DNA of 64,000 nt from Enterococcus avium ATCC 14025. Lineage in GTDB: Bacteria > Bacillota > Bacilli > Lactobacillales > Enterococcaceae. Positions 11,174 through 21,519 of the stretch are shown one piece after another (the first letter of the stretch is position 1; each line of letters starts with the position of its first letter). The stretch is from NCBI RefSeq assembly GCF_000406965.1, contig NZ_KE136368.1, forward strand, positions 1 through 64,000, given 5' to 3'. The notes below the pieces were generated by a model. It was not told where the DNA came from and did not search any database. It was given only the letters and a program-made list of their open reading frames with translations. The position numbers and the translations under genes are program-made.

Positions 11174-12325
11174 CTACTTATTGTAATAACGAATATCACC
11201 GCTGATTTTATTGATAGCAAAATCAGTTGAATCAGAGAAGGTATACGTACCTCCATCGGTTGGGAGTTTTTCGTTAAACATTTTTTCATATTTATCGATA
11301 GAAAGCTGCTTGCGTTCAGAAAGTAAAGACTGATTCTTTTCGCTAGTTAAATGACTTTTGAACCCATCCATCAATGTCATTGAGAAGAACTCACTAACGG
11401 CACCAGAACCATAGCTGAATAATCCGATTCGATCACCGGCAGCTAGATTGCCATTATCTAACAAGGATATCAAACCTAGATATAATGATCCGGTGTAGAG
11501 ATTACCGACTGTTCGGCTATACACCACTGCTTCATCATAACGAGCTTCTAAACGTTGTTGTTCTGATTCAGGCATTTCCGGAAAGATTGCACGTAAAGCT
11601 TTGCGTCCCATCTTTGTATAAGGTAGATGGAAAGTGATCGCAGCATAATCCGTACTATCGGTTTGATTGACTTTTTTATTTTGCTCCCATATCCGAGTAA
11701 ATGAATCAATATAGATTTGGTTAGACATGTGTCCATCGACTAATGGATAATCATGCCCTGCAGGTCGCCAAAAATCATAAACGTCCTCTGAATAGAAGAC
11801 ACTATCGTTATTAAAGGCTAATAAATCTGGCTCCTTGGTTATTAGCATAGCGACAGCACCGCAACCTTGCGTAGGTTCGCCACCAGTTGCTAAACCATAT
11901 TTAGCAATATCAGCAGCGATCACTAAAACTTTACGATCGGGATGTAGGGCAACATAATCATGAGCCTGCTGCAGGGCGGCGGTTCCGCCGTAACAAGCAT
12001 GTTTTATTTCAAATGAACGAGCGAATGGTTGAATATCCAACAGATCATGAATGATTACCGCAGCGGATTTTGAGAAGTCGGTACTTGATTCTGTTCCGAC
12101 GATTACCATGTCGATGTCCTTTTTGTCCTCATCTGTAAGAATTTTGGCAGCAGCACTTGCCCCTAAAGTGACGATGTCTTGTGTCTCGGGAATAATTGCC
12201 ATCTGATCTTGTCCAAGACCAATGTGAAATTTGTTGGGGTCAGTTTCACGGGCATTCGCTAAATCTGTCATATCAAGATAATAATTTGGTACGTGAAAAC
12301 TGATTTTATCAATCCCTATATTCAT
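11174..12325 (-). CDS. mvaS: hydroxymethylglutaryl-CoA synthase
   Basis: Condenses acetyl-CoA with acetoacetyl-CoA to HMG-CoA, the second step of the mevalonate route to isoprenoids. It has 383 residues from the ATG at 12325, which follows AGGAGGAGC; an in-frame start 33 bases upstream lacks a site. Catalytic residues match the family: Glu79 in GTESSTD, Cys111 in HACYGGT, and the histidine in ITFHLPYTKMG near residue 233. It is divergent from mvaE, which supplies acetoacetyl-CoA and uses HMG-CoA. Confidence 0.97.
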   Translation of the reverse strand: MNIGIDKISFHVPNYYLDMTDLANARETDPNKFHIGLGQDQMAIIPETQDIVTLGASAAAKILTDEDKKDIDMVIVGTESSTDFSKSAAVIIHDLLDIQPFARSFEIKHACYGGTAALQQAHDYVALHPDRKVLVIAADIAKYGLATGGEPTQGCGAVAMLITKEPDLLAFNNDSVFYSEDVYDFWRPAGHDYPLVDGHMSNQIYIDSFTRIWEQNKKVNQTDSTDYAAITFHLPYTKMGRKALRAIFPEMPESEQQRLEARYDEAVVYSRTVGNLYTGSLYLGLISLLDNGNLAAGDRIGLFSYGSGAVSEFFSMTLMDGFKSHLTSEKNQSLLSERKQLSIDKYEKMFNEKLPTDGGTYTFSDSTDFAINKISGDIRYYNK

Positions 12326-12510
12326 ATTGCTCCTCCTAGTTCTTATTGATCCATCCATTTTTTAATAAAAATGAATAAACCACACATATCTTTCCACTTA
12401 ATTACTAAAATAATAAGTAGAGCAGACATCCTTTTCTTCCAAAGGTAAATATATCATAGAAAGGTCATAATTAGTTGAGTTTGAATCTTAAGAAATTATA
12501 AAACTATCTG

Positions 12511-12519
12511 TGCTATACT
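12511..12519 (+). promoter_or_regulatory. mvaE promoter, extended -10
   Basis: TGCTATACT is an extended -10 box 38 bases before the TTG start of mvaE. No convincing -35 is present. The 230-base mvaS-mvaE intergenic region has no other obvious element. Confidence 0.55.
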
Positions 12520-12557
12520 TACGTCTGATTTTTAATGAAAACATTGGAGGTGCACCC

Positions 12558-14975
12558 TTGGAAGAAGTAGTTATTTTAAGCGCTGTACGAACACCAATTG
12601 GCAGATATAAAGGCAAACTAGCAACTGTTTCAGCGGTTGAGCTCGGTGCGATTGCGGTGAAAGAAGCAATCAAACGTGCGGAGATCGAGGCAGATCAAGT
12701 CGATCAGGTATTTATGGGAAATGTTTTGCAAGCAGGTAATGGTCAAAATGTAGCTCGTCAATCCGCAGTTAAAGCAGGGATACCCTATGAGGTTCCGGCA
12801 ACTACGATCAATGAAGTGTGCGGCTCTGGAATGAAATCGATCATTTTTGGGATGCAGCAGATTTTGTTGAATGAGGCGAGCGTTGTGATTGCTGGCGGAA
12901 CGGAGAACATGTCTCAGGCTCCAAAGGTGACAAGCTTTGATTATGCAGCCCAAGAATGGCACGAACCAAAATCGAGCATGATCTATGATGGTTTAACAGA
13001 TGCGTTTAGCGGAAAGCATATGGGGTTGACAGCAGAAAAGGTGGCTGAAGACTATCATGTTACCCGTGAAATGCAGGATCAATATGCCTATGATTCGCAA
13101 ATGAAGGCAGCGAAAGCCAGTAAGGATGGCAAGTTTGAATCAGAGATCGTTCCGATTGCACTATCAGACGGTAGTACCATGTGGGAAGATGAAGGGATTC
13201 GCTTTGATTCTACTCTGGAGAAAATTAGCTCCTTAAAGCCAGCTTTTAAGGAAAATGGCGTCGTTACAGCGGCCAACGCTTCAACGCTAAACGATGGTGC
13301 ATCAGCTGTCGTATTGGCAGCGAAATCCTATGCAATTGAACATGGACTGACTTACCTGGCTGTTATTAATAATTACAGTGAAGTTGGAATTGATCCAAGT
13401 ATTATGGGAATGGCCCCAGTATCTGCAATTAATAAATTATTAAAAAAAGCGAATCGTACAATTGATGAAATTGATACCTTCCAAATCAATGAAGCATTTG
13501 CGGCAGCTTCTGTTGCGGTGCAAAAAGAATTAAAGCTATCTGATCAAAAAATTAACAGTTACGGCGGCGCAATCGCTTTGGGTCACCCAATTGGTGCCAG
13601 TGGGACGCGAATTGTAACAACCTTAATTTCTGAGCTGATTCAAGAGGAGAAGCAACGTGGTGTAGCAAGTCTTTGTATTGGCGGCGGGTTAGGTCTAGCT
13701 TTGTTGATCACGAAAGCAGAGGATCAAGAAATCGCAAAAAAAAAATTCTATCAGATGACCCAAGCTGAACGTCTAGCTAAACTGGTGAAAGAAAAAAAGT
13801 TATCAGCTAAAGAAGCGGCCCAGTTAGCAACTGAAACGGTGCTGCCGGAAAAAATCGCGAATAATCTGATTGAAAATCAAATCAGTGAATGCTCGATTCC
13901 TTTAGGTGTCGCTCAAAATTTTGTTATTAATGGTAAAAAAAAGCTAATTCCAATGGCTACCGAAGAGCCCTCCGTAATTGCGGCAGCTAGCAACGCGGGG
14001 AAAATCATTGCAAAAGCGGGCGGAATTCAGACGCGAGTGGTTAATCAAGGGATGGTTGGACAGATCGTTTTACGAAAGGACACTGATTTCGATGCAGTAA
14101 TTAAAACGATTAATGAAAATAAAAAGAGTCTTTTTGCAGCGGCAGAAAAAAGCTATCCTTCGATTTATCAGCGCGGCGGCGGATTGCAATCCATTCATGC
14201 ACGCACCTTTGAAGAAGGCTACATTTCGATCGATGTAGTTGTCGATACAAAAGATGCGATGGGCGCCAATATCTTGAATACGATGCTGGAAGCAGTTGCG
14301 CAAGAGCTGCGACAACTGCTTCCAATGGCGGATATCTTGTTCAGCATCTTAAGCAACTATGCAACCGAATCGTTGATTGAAGCACGATGTGAGATCCCAC
14401 TGACACAGCTAACACCGGAAGTCGCAGAAAAAATTGCTGCTGCAAGTGAGTTTAGCAAGCTCGATCCATACCGTGCGGCAACTCATAATAAAGGGATTAT
14501 GAATGGGATTGATGCGGTCGTCCTGGCAACTGGGAATGATACACGTGCGGTGGCGGCAGCTTGTCATGCTTATGCTGCACGCAATGGACGTTATGAAGGG
14601 TTGACGGATTGGGTCATAAAAGAAGAAAAACTCGTTGGACAATTAACCCTACCAATGAAAGTCGGTATTGTCGGTGGGGCAACGAAGGTTTTACCGAAGG
14701 CTCAGCTAAGTTTGAAATTATTAGAAGTTTCCACGGCGGCTGAATTAGGCGAAATGATTGTTGCTGTTGGATTGGCGCAAAATTTAGCAGCCATTCGGGC
14801 ACTAGTGACAGACGGCATTCAAAAAGGACACATGGCGATGCAGAGCCGCTCATTGGCAATCACTGCTGGCGCGACCGAAAAAGAGATCGCTCAGGTTTCA
14901 AGGCAATTGCGTCGAGCAGACCAGATGAATCTCGCGACAGCTGAGACAATTATCAAACAGCTGCGGCAAGCATAA
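12558..14975 (+). CDS. mvaE: bifunctional acetyl-CoA acetyltransferase / HMG-CoA reductase
   Basis: A fusion found in enterococci that performs steps one and three of the mevalonate pathway. The 805-residue protein starts at TTG 12558, seven bases after GGAGG. Residues 1-390 are a thiolase with Cys88 in NEVCGSGMKS, the GGAIALGHPIGASG histidine block and the C-terminal CIGGGLG. Residues about 405-805 are a class II HMG-CoA reductase with EEPSVIAAASNAGK, DAMGANI and the terminal GHMAMQSRSLA carrying the catalytic histidine. Both active sites look complete. A strong terminator follows. Confidence 0.97.
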   Translation: MEEVVILSAVRTPIGRYKGKLATVSAVELGAIAVKEAIKRAEIEADQVDQVFMGNVLQAGNGQNVARQSAVKAGIPYEVPATTINEVCGSGMKSIIFGMQQILLNEASVVIAGGTENMSQAPKVTSFDYAAQEWHEPKSSMIYDGLTDAFSGKHMGLTAEKVAEDYHVTREMQDQYAYDSQMKAAKASKDGKFESEIVPIALSDGSTMWEDEGIRFDSTLEKISSLKPAFKENGVVTAANASTLNDGASAVVLAAKSYAIEHGLTYLAVINNYSEVGIDPSIMGMAPVSAINKLLKKANRTIDEIDTFQINEAFAAASVAVQKELKLSDQKINSYGGAIALGHPIGASGTRIVTTLISELIQEEKQRGVASLCIGGGLGLALLITKAEDQEIAKKKFYQMTQAERLAKLVKEKKLSAKEAAQLATETVLPEKIANNLIENQISECSIPLGVAQNFVINGKKKLIPMATEEPSVIAAASNAGKIIAKAGGIQTRVVNQGMVGQIVLRKDTDFDAVIKTINENKKSLFAAAEKSYPSIYQRGGGLQSIHARTFEEGYISIDVVVDTKDAMGANILNTMLEAVAQELRQLLPMADILFSILSNYATESLIEARCEIPLTQLTPEVAEKIAAASEFSKLDPYRAATHNKGIMNGIDAVVLATGNDTRAVAAACHAYAARNGRYEGLTDWVIKEEKLVGQLTLPMKVGIVGGATKVLPKAQLSLKLLEVSTAAELGEMIVAVGLAQNLAAIRALVTDGIQKGHMAMQSRSLAITAGATEKEIAQVSRQLRRADQMNLATAETIIKQLRQA

Positions 14976-14986
14976 GTTCACAAAGA

Positions 14987-15028
14987 AAAGTGATAAGATC
15001 ATGAAGTTGATCTTATCACTTTTTTTAT
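14987..15028. terminator. mvaE terminator
   Basis: AAAAGTGATAAGATCA pairs with TGATCTTATCACTTTT around a short loop, followed by a T run. It is symmetrical enough to serve the convergent gene at 15030 as well. Confidence 0.9.
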
Positions 15029-15029
15029 G

Positions 15030-15917
15030 TTATTCATTATTGACGTCTGCCCGCAGGTAAACCATATCAACCAATTGAACGTCCTGATCAATGATTGGTT
15101 CGTGGTAATTATCGGTGAAAAAATTCTTCACGCGATGCGATTCGCGGAATCCGCTTTTTTTATAAAAGTCCAATATTCCTGGCTCATCACCAGTTCCGAC
15201 ATACATCGTTTGATAATGACCTAAAAATTCATGGAATAAAAACTGGATCATTGCTCTGCCATAGCCTTGGCCATGTACAGCTGGGACAGTTGCTATGTTT
15301 TTCAGCTCACATTCCTGTTCATTCAACTCTGTGACAACGGCTGCGCACTTCAAAGCATCATCATATAAAACAAACATGCGGCCGTCATCAAGGTAACGAT
15401 CAATCATGTCTTCCTGTGGATCGGCTAAAAGAAGCAAGTTTAAATAGTTTTTCTTATCTGTAACGACTTCTTCAATCTGCATTTTTTTTAAATGCAGAAT
15501 AGGGAAAGGATTCCCTTGCTCATCTAGCTCAGATCGCCCGATCACAAGGAAACCCATATGCCGATAAAAACCAAAGGCCTGCTGATTCTGCTCATTCACA
15601 TCTACATAGTGTATATTTAGCGAATCAAGCGCAAATTGCAGTAATTTTTTTCCAATTCCGTTTCCTCGAGCTTTGTTTGCAACGAAAAGCATTTCAACCT
15701 TATCTTGCTGGACACCAATAAATCCTAAAAGCTCAGGATCATAATAGCCATAAAGCTGATCAATCAGCTGAAACGCCTTTTTTACCTCGGGCTTTAAGGC
15801 TTCGATATCATTCTTTGTCAAAAAGGTGTGGGTAGCTTTAACCGCTGATTCCCAAATCGCCATCATTGTACCTAGTTCGTTTTTATTTTTTCGGTCAACT
15901 TGTTTAATTGTCAACAT
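15030..15917 (-). CDS. tandem GNAT-family N-acetyltransferase
   Basis: A 295-residue protein with two acetyltransferase folds in a row. The ATG at 15917 follows GGAGGAAAAATAG; the in-frame extension upstream (to 16103) has no ribosome site. The first domain begins WESAVKATHTFLT, as in YjaB-like proteins, and has the acetyl-CoA loop ANKARGNGIGKKLL. The second has VPAVHGQGYGRAMIQFL and ends in a DNYHEPIIDQDVQLVDMVYL strand. Substrate unknown. Confidence 0.8.
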   Translation of the reverse strand: MLTIKQVDRKNKNELGTMMAIWESAVKATHTFLTKNDIEALKPEVKKAFQLIDQLYGYYDPELLGFIGVQQDKVEMLFVANKARGNGIGKKLLQFALDSLNIHYVDVNEQNQQAFGFYRHMGFLVIGRSELDEQGNPFPILHLKKMQIEEVVTDKKNYLNLLLLADPQEDMIDRYLDDGRMFVLYDDALKCAAVVTELNEQECELKNIATVPAVHGQGYGRAMIQFLFHEFLGHYQTMYVGTGDEPGILDFYKKSGFRESHRVKNFFTDNYHEPIIDQDVQLVDMVYLRADVNNE

Positions 15918-16188
15918 TCTATTTTTCCTCCAATTTTGTCTATAAGAAGAGGTTTCAAGCCGCAACAAATAAACGTGTATAAATCCGCGCTTAAAAATTG
16001 GCGATGAAACAACTCTTATCGTATCTCCAAACAATGTTTCATCTACAGTAGTTTCCTTGTTTGGAGTAGAGTAATGGTGCGTATATTGAAGGTGAATTTC
16101 CACATTGAAATAAGTCCTTTTCTATGATTTCCCTTCATTCTATCAACGAGAGTGAAAGAAAGCAATGTACCTTGGAGTTAAAGCTATT

Positions 16189-17256
16189 TTATTTAAAAGT
16201 GAAATCCAAATATACTGGATTATGGTCAGAATATTTAAATTGCATGTCCTTGATGTGAACAGCTTCAACATTGATATTATCTGAAACAAGAAACCCATCA
16301 ATCAAAGTCGTGTAGGTCTTGCCCTGTTTATAGGGTTCATTTAATGCTCGAGCGGATGGCTTTTTCTCTTCTGCCAGCTTTCCAGTAGGCAGGTGAAAGC
16401 CTGCCGGCAATTCTTCTTTTGGAAATGGATGTGTCCAGGTTTCGCGTTTTTTACTTGTACTAAATACGTCTGGGCTGTTCCCCAAAACATCATGATTATA
16501 ATCTCCAGCCACCATCACATAGTTCCCTTTTTTATATTCGCTTTCCATGACATCAAAAATCTTCTTCAATTGAGCCGCTTGGATGGAGCGATCCTTCGTA
16601 AAAGCGGACAAATGGGTATTGATCGTAATAAACTCATGACCGTTTTTGACTGGCATACGGCTGACAGTGAAGGCACGATCCAAATCAACAAATTTGTTGA
16701 AGTTTGTTTCGATCGGTAAAGAATAGCGTTTACTGCTGGTGATCTCAGCTTGGCTTAGGGTGACTAGCCCTGATTTTGCTTGGCCGATTGGGTCAGTAAA
16801 GGGATAGAACAAATAAGAAGAGTCGTAGTTTTGCCCATACAAGCTGTTGTAGTCAGATAAATGGTCTTTCAGAAAAGCCACTTCGTCTACATGCTGTGAA
16901 CGATCGCCATCTTGATCGACTTCTTGATAAAAAGCAAAAGTAGGTTCTAATTCTTTTGTCGTGGTGACAATTCCCTGCATATTTTTTTCTACCGTTTTTT
17001 TATCATACGCTCGTGAGTATTTCCCACCGTCCATAAAGAAGCTATAGCTCGGCGGATAAGCCCCATATCCAATGTTATGACTCATAGCACGGTAAGTCTT
17101 ATTGGTTTCTAAAACCTGATTATGTTGATTGTCGGGTTTTAAGGTAAGATGGTCAGGTAAACGGTCATAGCTGGCGAATAAATAAATTAAATAGCCGCCT
17201 AAAACCAAAATGATGGCTGTTATAATTCCTAAAAGAATCTTTCCTATTTTTTTCAT
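16189..17256 (-). CDS. membrane-anchored endonuclease/exonuclease/phosphatase-family protein
   Basis: A 355-residue protein with one N-terminal hydrophobic segment (residues 5-28), so the catalytic domain probably faces outward. EEP-fold metal and catalytic motifs are visible: MSHNIGYG, FYQEVDQD, VAGDYNHDVLG and YSDHNPVYL. The family contains nucleases, sphingomyelinases and inositol phosphatases, so the substrate is open. A good AGGAGG site precedes the ATG. It is transcribed alone. Confidence 0.8.
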   Translation of the reverse strand: MKKIGKILLGIITAIILVLGGYLIYLFASYDRLPDHLTLKPDNQHNQVLETNKTYRAMSHNIGYGAYPPSYSFFMDGGKYSRAYDKKTVEKNMQGIVTTTKELEPTFAFYQEVDQDGDRSQHVDEVAFLKDHLSDYNSLYGQNYDSSYLFYPFTDPIGQAKSGLVTLSQAEITSSKRYSLPIETNFNKFVDLDRAFTVSRMPVKNGHEFITINTHLSAFTKDRSIQAAQLKKIFDVMESEYKKGNYVMVAGDYNHDVLGNSPDVFSTSKKRETWTHPFPKEELPAGFHLPTGKLAEEKKPSARALNEPYKQGKTYTTLIDGFLVSDNINVEAVHIKDMQFKYSDHNPVYLDFTFK

Positions 17257-17394
17257 GTTGCGCCTCCTAGTCTTCTCTTCAAGCTTATCATAGCAGAATT
17301 TTAACTATTCACAAAGTTCCTGACTTTCGAAAAGAACTTTCCCATGGTACACTATAGAAAAGGAAATATACGTTATTAAAAGAGAGGTTTTAAA

Positions 17395-17988
17395 ATGATT
17401 CGATTTGCCAAAAAAGAAGATGGCGCAGCAGTTGCAAAATTAATACTGGTTATTTTAAAAGACATGGAGTTGGATTTCTTAGCTGAGTTTGGTGAAGAGA
17501 AGGCCTTAGAAGTTATCACGGCTTGCTTTGAAGATCCGACTTATCGCTTCGGCTATGCTCGAGGTCTAGTTGAAGAAATTGATGGCGAAATCGCAGGGGC
17601 TGTTTTTGGTTATCCGGCCAATAAAGAAAAGATTATCGATTTGCCTTTAGAAAATTATTTGCGTTCACAAGGAATTTCCGACGATATTAAGATGTTTATT
17701 GATCCTGAAGCTTTTCCTGGTGAATGGTATTTGGATTCAATCGCAGTGGATGAAAAATTTCGTGGACAAGGGATTGGTTCAAAGCTGTTAACGGCGGTAG
17801 ATCGGCTGGCGACCCACGAGGGCGAAAAAGTTATCGGCCTAAATGTCGACAAGGCTAATCCAAATGCTAAACGTTTATATTTACGTGATGGCTTCAAAGA
17901 CGTTGGAGAAATTATGATTAGCGGTCATTTATACGACCACATGCAACGAGAGGTTAAAGGCTTTGATCGCATCAAGCGTCACAAATAG
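17395..17988 (+). CDS. GNAT-family N-acetyltransferase
   Basis: A 197-residue acetyltransferase with the acetyl-CoA-binding loop VDEKFRGQGIGSKLL near residue 122 and the later NVDKANPNAKRLYLRDGF segment. The start follows AGAGAGG. Nothing in the context identifies the substrate. Confidence 0.85.
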   Translation: MIRFAKKEDGAAVAKLILVILKDMELDFLAEFGEEKALEVITACFEDPTYRFGYARGLVEEIDGEIAGAVFGYPANKEKIIDLPLENYLRSQGISDDIKMFIDPEAFPGEWYLDSIAVDEKFRGQGIGSKLLTAVDRLATHEGEKVIGLNVDKANPNAKRLYLRDGFKDVGEIMISGHLYDHMQREVKGFDRIKRHK

Positions 17989-17996
17989 GCATATAA

Positions 17997-18045
17997 GAAA
18001 ACGGCTAATCGCTTACTTAACGTAGTAAACGTATTAGCCGTTTTA
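17997..18045. terminator. bidirectional terminator between convergent genes
   Basis: AAAACGGCTAAT and ATTAGCCGTTTT form a 12-bp stem with inner pairing and A/T tracts on both sides. The stop codon of the minus-strand gene overlaps its edge. Confidence 0.88.
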
Positions 18046-18567
18046 ACAGTTTTGAGAAAAGGTTACTTCTAACACAGTTTCTTGTTCTTTTTTTCTATTG
18101 CGGTTATACAGCCAATAATCCATAATCGCCGCCACACAAATACAGACTGGGGCGTCTGCTGGATCTGTGACATCCAAGACATAGTAATCACCAGTTAATA
18201 AGGTGGCTTTATCCATCGTCATGATTGGCTGGTTAAAATGATTAATCTTATATTTATGGTTGTAAATATCTCCATAAACTGCCCAATGAAGCTGCTGTAT
18301 GTAATAAAAATCCCCGGGCCAATGGAAGATTTTGTGAAGTACACCAACTTTTGTATGGTCATAGTAAATCTCAAACTTGCGCCCGAAAATCACACTGGCT
18401 TGTTTGATATATGCTACGATTTGACCGTCCATTGCATAGAGGGAGAGCACATTTCCTTTACGTCCCCAATGTCCTACCATTAAATAAAGTGGAACACCTT
18501 TGTTGTCTTTGACGATCGTTCGTGTCGTGGAACTTAATTGTTTTTCTTGAATAAAAAATTCAGTCAT
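18043..18567 (-). CDS. LURP-one-related / YxjI-like protein
   Basis: A 174-residue protein of the LURP-one/tubby-like (scramblase-fold) family. Residues such as FGRKFEIYYDHTKVGVLHK and YKINHFNQPIMTMDKATLLTGDYY show the repeating strands of this barrel. Bacterial members are of unknown role. I prefer the ATG at 18567, eight bases after AAGGTG, over a GTG three codons upstream. Confidence 0.7.
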   Translation of the reverse strand: MTEFFIQEKQLSSTTRTIVKDNKGVPLYLMVGHWGRKGNVLSLYAMDGQIVAYIKQASVIFGRKFEIYYDHTKVGVLHKIFHWPGDFYYIQQLHWAVYGDIYNHKYKINHFNQPIMTMDKATLLTGDYYVLDVTDPADAPVCICVAAIMDYWLYNRNRKKEQETVLEVTFSQNC

Positions 18568-18591
18568 GATGCTCACACCTTTTGATTTTTA

Positions 18592-19455
18592 TTATTCAGA
18601 AAGGATTCGATCGATTGCCGTTGCTACTCCGTTTTCTTCGTTTGTGTCAGTTACATGTTTCGCAATTTTCTTTATAGCGTCTACTGCATTTCCCATCGCA
18701 ACACTCGTACCAGCATATGTTAACATGCTGACATCATTAAAATTATCTCCCAGTGCCATCACTTGATCAGCGGAAAATCCTCGTTCTTCCGCAAACTGCT
18801 TTAAGGCGATGCCTTTTTGCGCATCGACATGATTGATTTCGATATTTGTCAATTCAGATGCCGCAATGGCGAGGTCTCCGATCTTTTCTAGCTCTCCTGT
18901 TATCGCTTTAAGCTGTTCTGGCCCATTCTTATCAAACGCGATAATCTTCAATACATCTTCTTCTTTATCGATTAGTGTTTGTCGCATATCTTCAACAAAA
19001 GTAATCGGTGTAAGTGATAAATGTCGCGATGAGGCAGCGATCGCCATTTTTTTAGAAATACCAGGTATTTTATCAATGATATGCTCTGAGAAAAATTCAA
19101 TCCGCTTCGGTTGATTTGAAGAATATACATGTTCGGCGGTAAAAATTTCATAATAAAGGCCAGCTTCTTCAATGGCATCCATCACTTCAAATGTCTTTTC
19201 CTTGCCGATCGGAATGGTAAAAATGGTTTCTCGTTCGGCGTTCACCACATGAGCGCCGTTTAATAAAATCATCGGTACGTGGATGTCCGCTTCATCTAAG
19301 GAGATTTTGGCGTGGCTCATTCCGCGTCCGGTCGCTGTAATAAATTCAATTCCTTGTGCTTGAGCTTTCTGAATGGCTGCGATATTTGCTGTTGGGACTT
19401 GCATTTGATCGTTTAACAGTGTACCGTCCATATCAGAGGCAATGAGTTTTATCAA
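18592..19455 (-). CDS. Cof-type HAD-IIB phosphatase
   Basis: A 287-residue sugar-phosphatase-like HAD hydrolase. Motif I is DMDGTLL (residues 8-14), motif II is TATGR near 41, a lysine lies in the cap-to-core return (AQKGIALKQ), and motif IV is GDNFNDVSML. A TTG start at 19455 follows AGGTGA. These enzymes dephosphorylate sugar phosphates, FMN or PLP with broad specificity. It follows the LURP gene's start by 24 bases on the same strand and may be co-transcribed with it. Confidence 0.88.
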   Translation of the reverse strand: MIKLIASDMDGTLLNDQMQVPTANIAAIQKAQAQGIEFITATGRGMSHAKISLDEADIHVPMILLNGAHVVNAERETIFTIPIGKEKTFEVMDAIEEAGLYYEIFTAEHVYSSNQPKRIEFFSEHIIDKIPGISKKMAIAASSRHLSLTPITFVEDMRQTLIDKEEDVLKIIAFDKNGPEQLKAITGELEKIGDLAIAASELTNIEINHVDAQKGIALKQFAEERGFSADQVMALGDNFNDVSMLTYAGTSVAMGNAVDAIKKIAKHVTDTNEENGVATAIDRILSE

Positions 19456-19640
19456 AATTATTCACCTAGCTTTCCTATCATACACCGATAGTGTACCATA
19501 ATCCCAAAGAGGATAGCCATGTCGAGAGAATTCTTTAAAAAGAATTATTTGGGTAGAAAATGGTCTTCTCGACGCATAGGCTAGTTTTTTCCATGTAAAA
19601 TGGAGAGTTTTTACTAAGAATAGAAGTAGGAGTGTAGAGC

Positions 19641-20321
19641 ATGAAAGAAATTATCCATAATGATTGGCAGACGGTTTTAGCAGATCAATTTCAAGCGCCG
19701 TACTATTTGAAACTACGAGAATTCTTGAAGCAGGAATATAGCACTCAAAGAATTCATCCAGATATGTATCATATCTTTGAAGCGTTGGAATTGACACCTT
19801 ACAGCAAAGTCGAAGTTGTAATCTTAGGACAAGATCCTTATCATGGCGTAAATCAAGCGCACGGCTTATCCTTTTCCGTACAGCCGGGAGTCAAAATACC
19901 ACCTTCACTACGAAATATTTATCAAGAATTGCAAAATGATTTAGGGATTCCGCCAGTTCAGCACGGCAATCTCGTAAGCTGGGCCAAGCAAGGGGTTCTG
20001 ATGCTCAACACGGTGCTGACCGTACGCGAAGGCCAAGCCTATTCACATCGCGGTCAAGGTTGGGAGCAATTGACTGACGCAATTATTCAACGATTAAATG
20101 AGCGTGAAAAGCCGATCGTCTTTATTCTATGGGGCAAGCCGGCTCAAGAAAAAATCAAAATGATTGATACCAATAAGCATGCGATCATAAAGTCTGTTCA
20201 TCCGTCGCCTTTATCCGCTCATCGAGGCTTCTTTGGATCAAAACCATTTTCAAAAACAAATCAGATTTTGAAGGAATGGGGCGAGTCACCAATCGATTGG
20301 CAGCTGCCTGAAACAGTGTAG
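19641..20321 (+). CDS. ung: uracil-DNA glycosylase
   Basis: Removes uracil from DNA to start base-excision repair. The 226-residue protein carries the water-activating motif GQDPYHG and the DNA-intercalation motif [18 protein letters not shown]. The length is normal for family-1 UDG. In enterococci ung is commonly next to pta, as here. Confidence 0.98.
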   Translation: MKEIIHNDWQTVLADQFQAPYYLKLREFLKQEYSTQRIHPDMYHIFEALELTPYSKVEVVILGQDPYHGVNQAHGLSFSVQPGVKIPPSLRNIYQELQNDLGIPPVQHGNLVSWAKQGVLMLNTVLTVREGQAYSHRGQGWEQLTDAIIQRLNEREKPIVFILWGKPAQEKIKMIDTNKHAIIKSVHPSPLSAHRGFFGSKPFSKTNQILKEWGESPIDWQLPETV

Positions 20322-20353
20322 TATGACAACGGTTTCTGTTATAGAGACAGTTT

Positions 20354-20412
20354 GTGAAAAACCTCTTAATTCATGTTTACTAGATTCTAATGAGTAGTAC
20401 AGAGGTTTTATT
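20354..20412 (+). terminator. possible ung terminator
   Basis: AAAACCTCT and AGAGGTTTT form the base of a hairpin with a long, partly paired interior. The T tail is short (TTTTATT), so this is weaker than the other terminators in the window. Confidence 0.45.
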
Positions 20413-20478
20413 CTGTCCTTTTCTTTTCATGTGAAGTGTTGTATGATGAAAAGGAAATAAATATCTGGAGGTTTTATC

Positions 20479-21459
20479 GTGGATCTATTTGATAGTTTGA
20501 AATTTAAGATTATTCGTCGCAACATTAAAGTGGCATTTCCTGAAGCAACTGACGCGCGTATTCTTGGTGCCGCATCTCGTTTGAAAGCAGAAGAATTGAT
20601 TGAACCAATCTTGATTGGCAATCTGGCTGAAATCGAAAAAGCTGCGGGCGCTCGTGGAATCGCTTTAGAGAACTTCACAATTATTGACCCTGATCATTTT
20701 GATCGTTGGGATGAAATGGTTGAAGCCTTTGTTGAACGTCGTAAAGGAAAAGTCAGCAAAGAAGATGCGGAAAAGATTCTTAAAGATGAAAACTACTTCG
20801 GTACAATGCTGACTTATATGGGCATTACTGAAGGCATGGTTTCTGGAGCGATTCATTCAACTGGAGATACTGTTCGCCCAGCCTTGCAAATTATTAAAAC
20901 AAAACCAGGCGTTAGCCGTACAAGTGGAGCTTTCTTAATGGTTCGCGGGCGTGATCAAGAGAAATACTTATTCTCAGATTGTGCCATCAATGTGAATCCA
21001 AGTGCTCAAGAATTGGCTGAAATCGCTGTCGAATCTGCTAAAACAGCTGAATTATTCGATATTGAGCCTAAAGTCGCAATGATGAGCTTCTCAACAAAAG
21101 GATCTGCTAAATCTCCTGAGGTTGAAAAGGTTGCAGAAGCAACGAAGATTGCTCAAGAATTGGCGCCAGATTTCTTAATCGATGGCGAATTACAATTTGA
21201 TGCTGCCTATATCCCAGGCGTGGCACAATTGAAAGCCCCTGATTCTCAAGTAGCTGGACAAGCAACTGTCTTTGTTTTCCCTGAATTACAATCAGGAAAT
21301 ATTGGTTACAAGATCGCCCAACGTTTCGGTGGTTTTGAAGCGATCGGACCAATCTTACAAGGCTTGAACAAGCCAGTTTCTGACTTATCACGCGGCTGTA
21401 ATGAAGAAGACGTTTATAAGCTATCTATTATTACGGCAGCACAATCATTGATGAACTAA
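20479..21459 (+). CDS. pta: phosphate acetyltransferase
   Basis: Interconverts acetyl-CoA and acetyl phosphate in acetate overflow metabolism. The 326-residue protein starts at GTG after TGGAGG. The family blocks SGAIHSTGDTVRPALQIIKTKPG, ELQFDAAYIPGVA and the C-terminal RGCNEEDVYKLSIITA are present. The length fits the short, single-domain Firmicute Pta. Confidence 0.97.
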   Translation: MDLFDSLKFKIIRRNIKVAFPEATDARILGAASRLKAEELIEPILIGNLAEIEKAAGARGIALENFTIIDPDHFDRWDEMVEAFVERRKGKVSKEDAEKILKDENYFGTMLTYMGITEGMVSGAIHSTGDTVRPALQIIKTKPGVSRTSGAFLMVRGRDQEKYLFSDCAINVNPSAQELAEIAVESAKTAELFDIEPKVAMMSFSTKGSAKSPEVEKVAEATKIAQELAPDFLIDGELQFDAAYIPGVAQLKAPDSQVAGQATVFVFPELQSGNIGYKIAQRFGGFEAIGPILQGLNKPVSDLSRGCNEEDVYKLSIITAAQSLMN

Positions 21460-21478
21460 GCATCGTTAAATCAAGAAT

Positions 21479-21519
21479 AAAGCGAGAATTCGTGTATTAT
21501 GCGAATTCTCGCTTTTTTT
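21479..21519. terminator. pta terminator
   Basis: AAAGCGAGAATTCG and CGAATTCTCGCTTT form a perfect stem with an eight-base loop followed by T7. Confidence 0.92.
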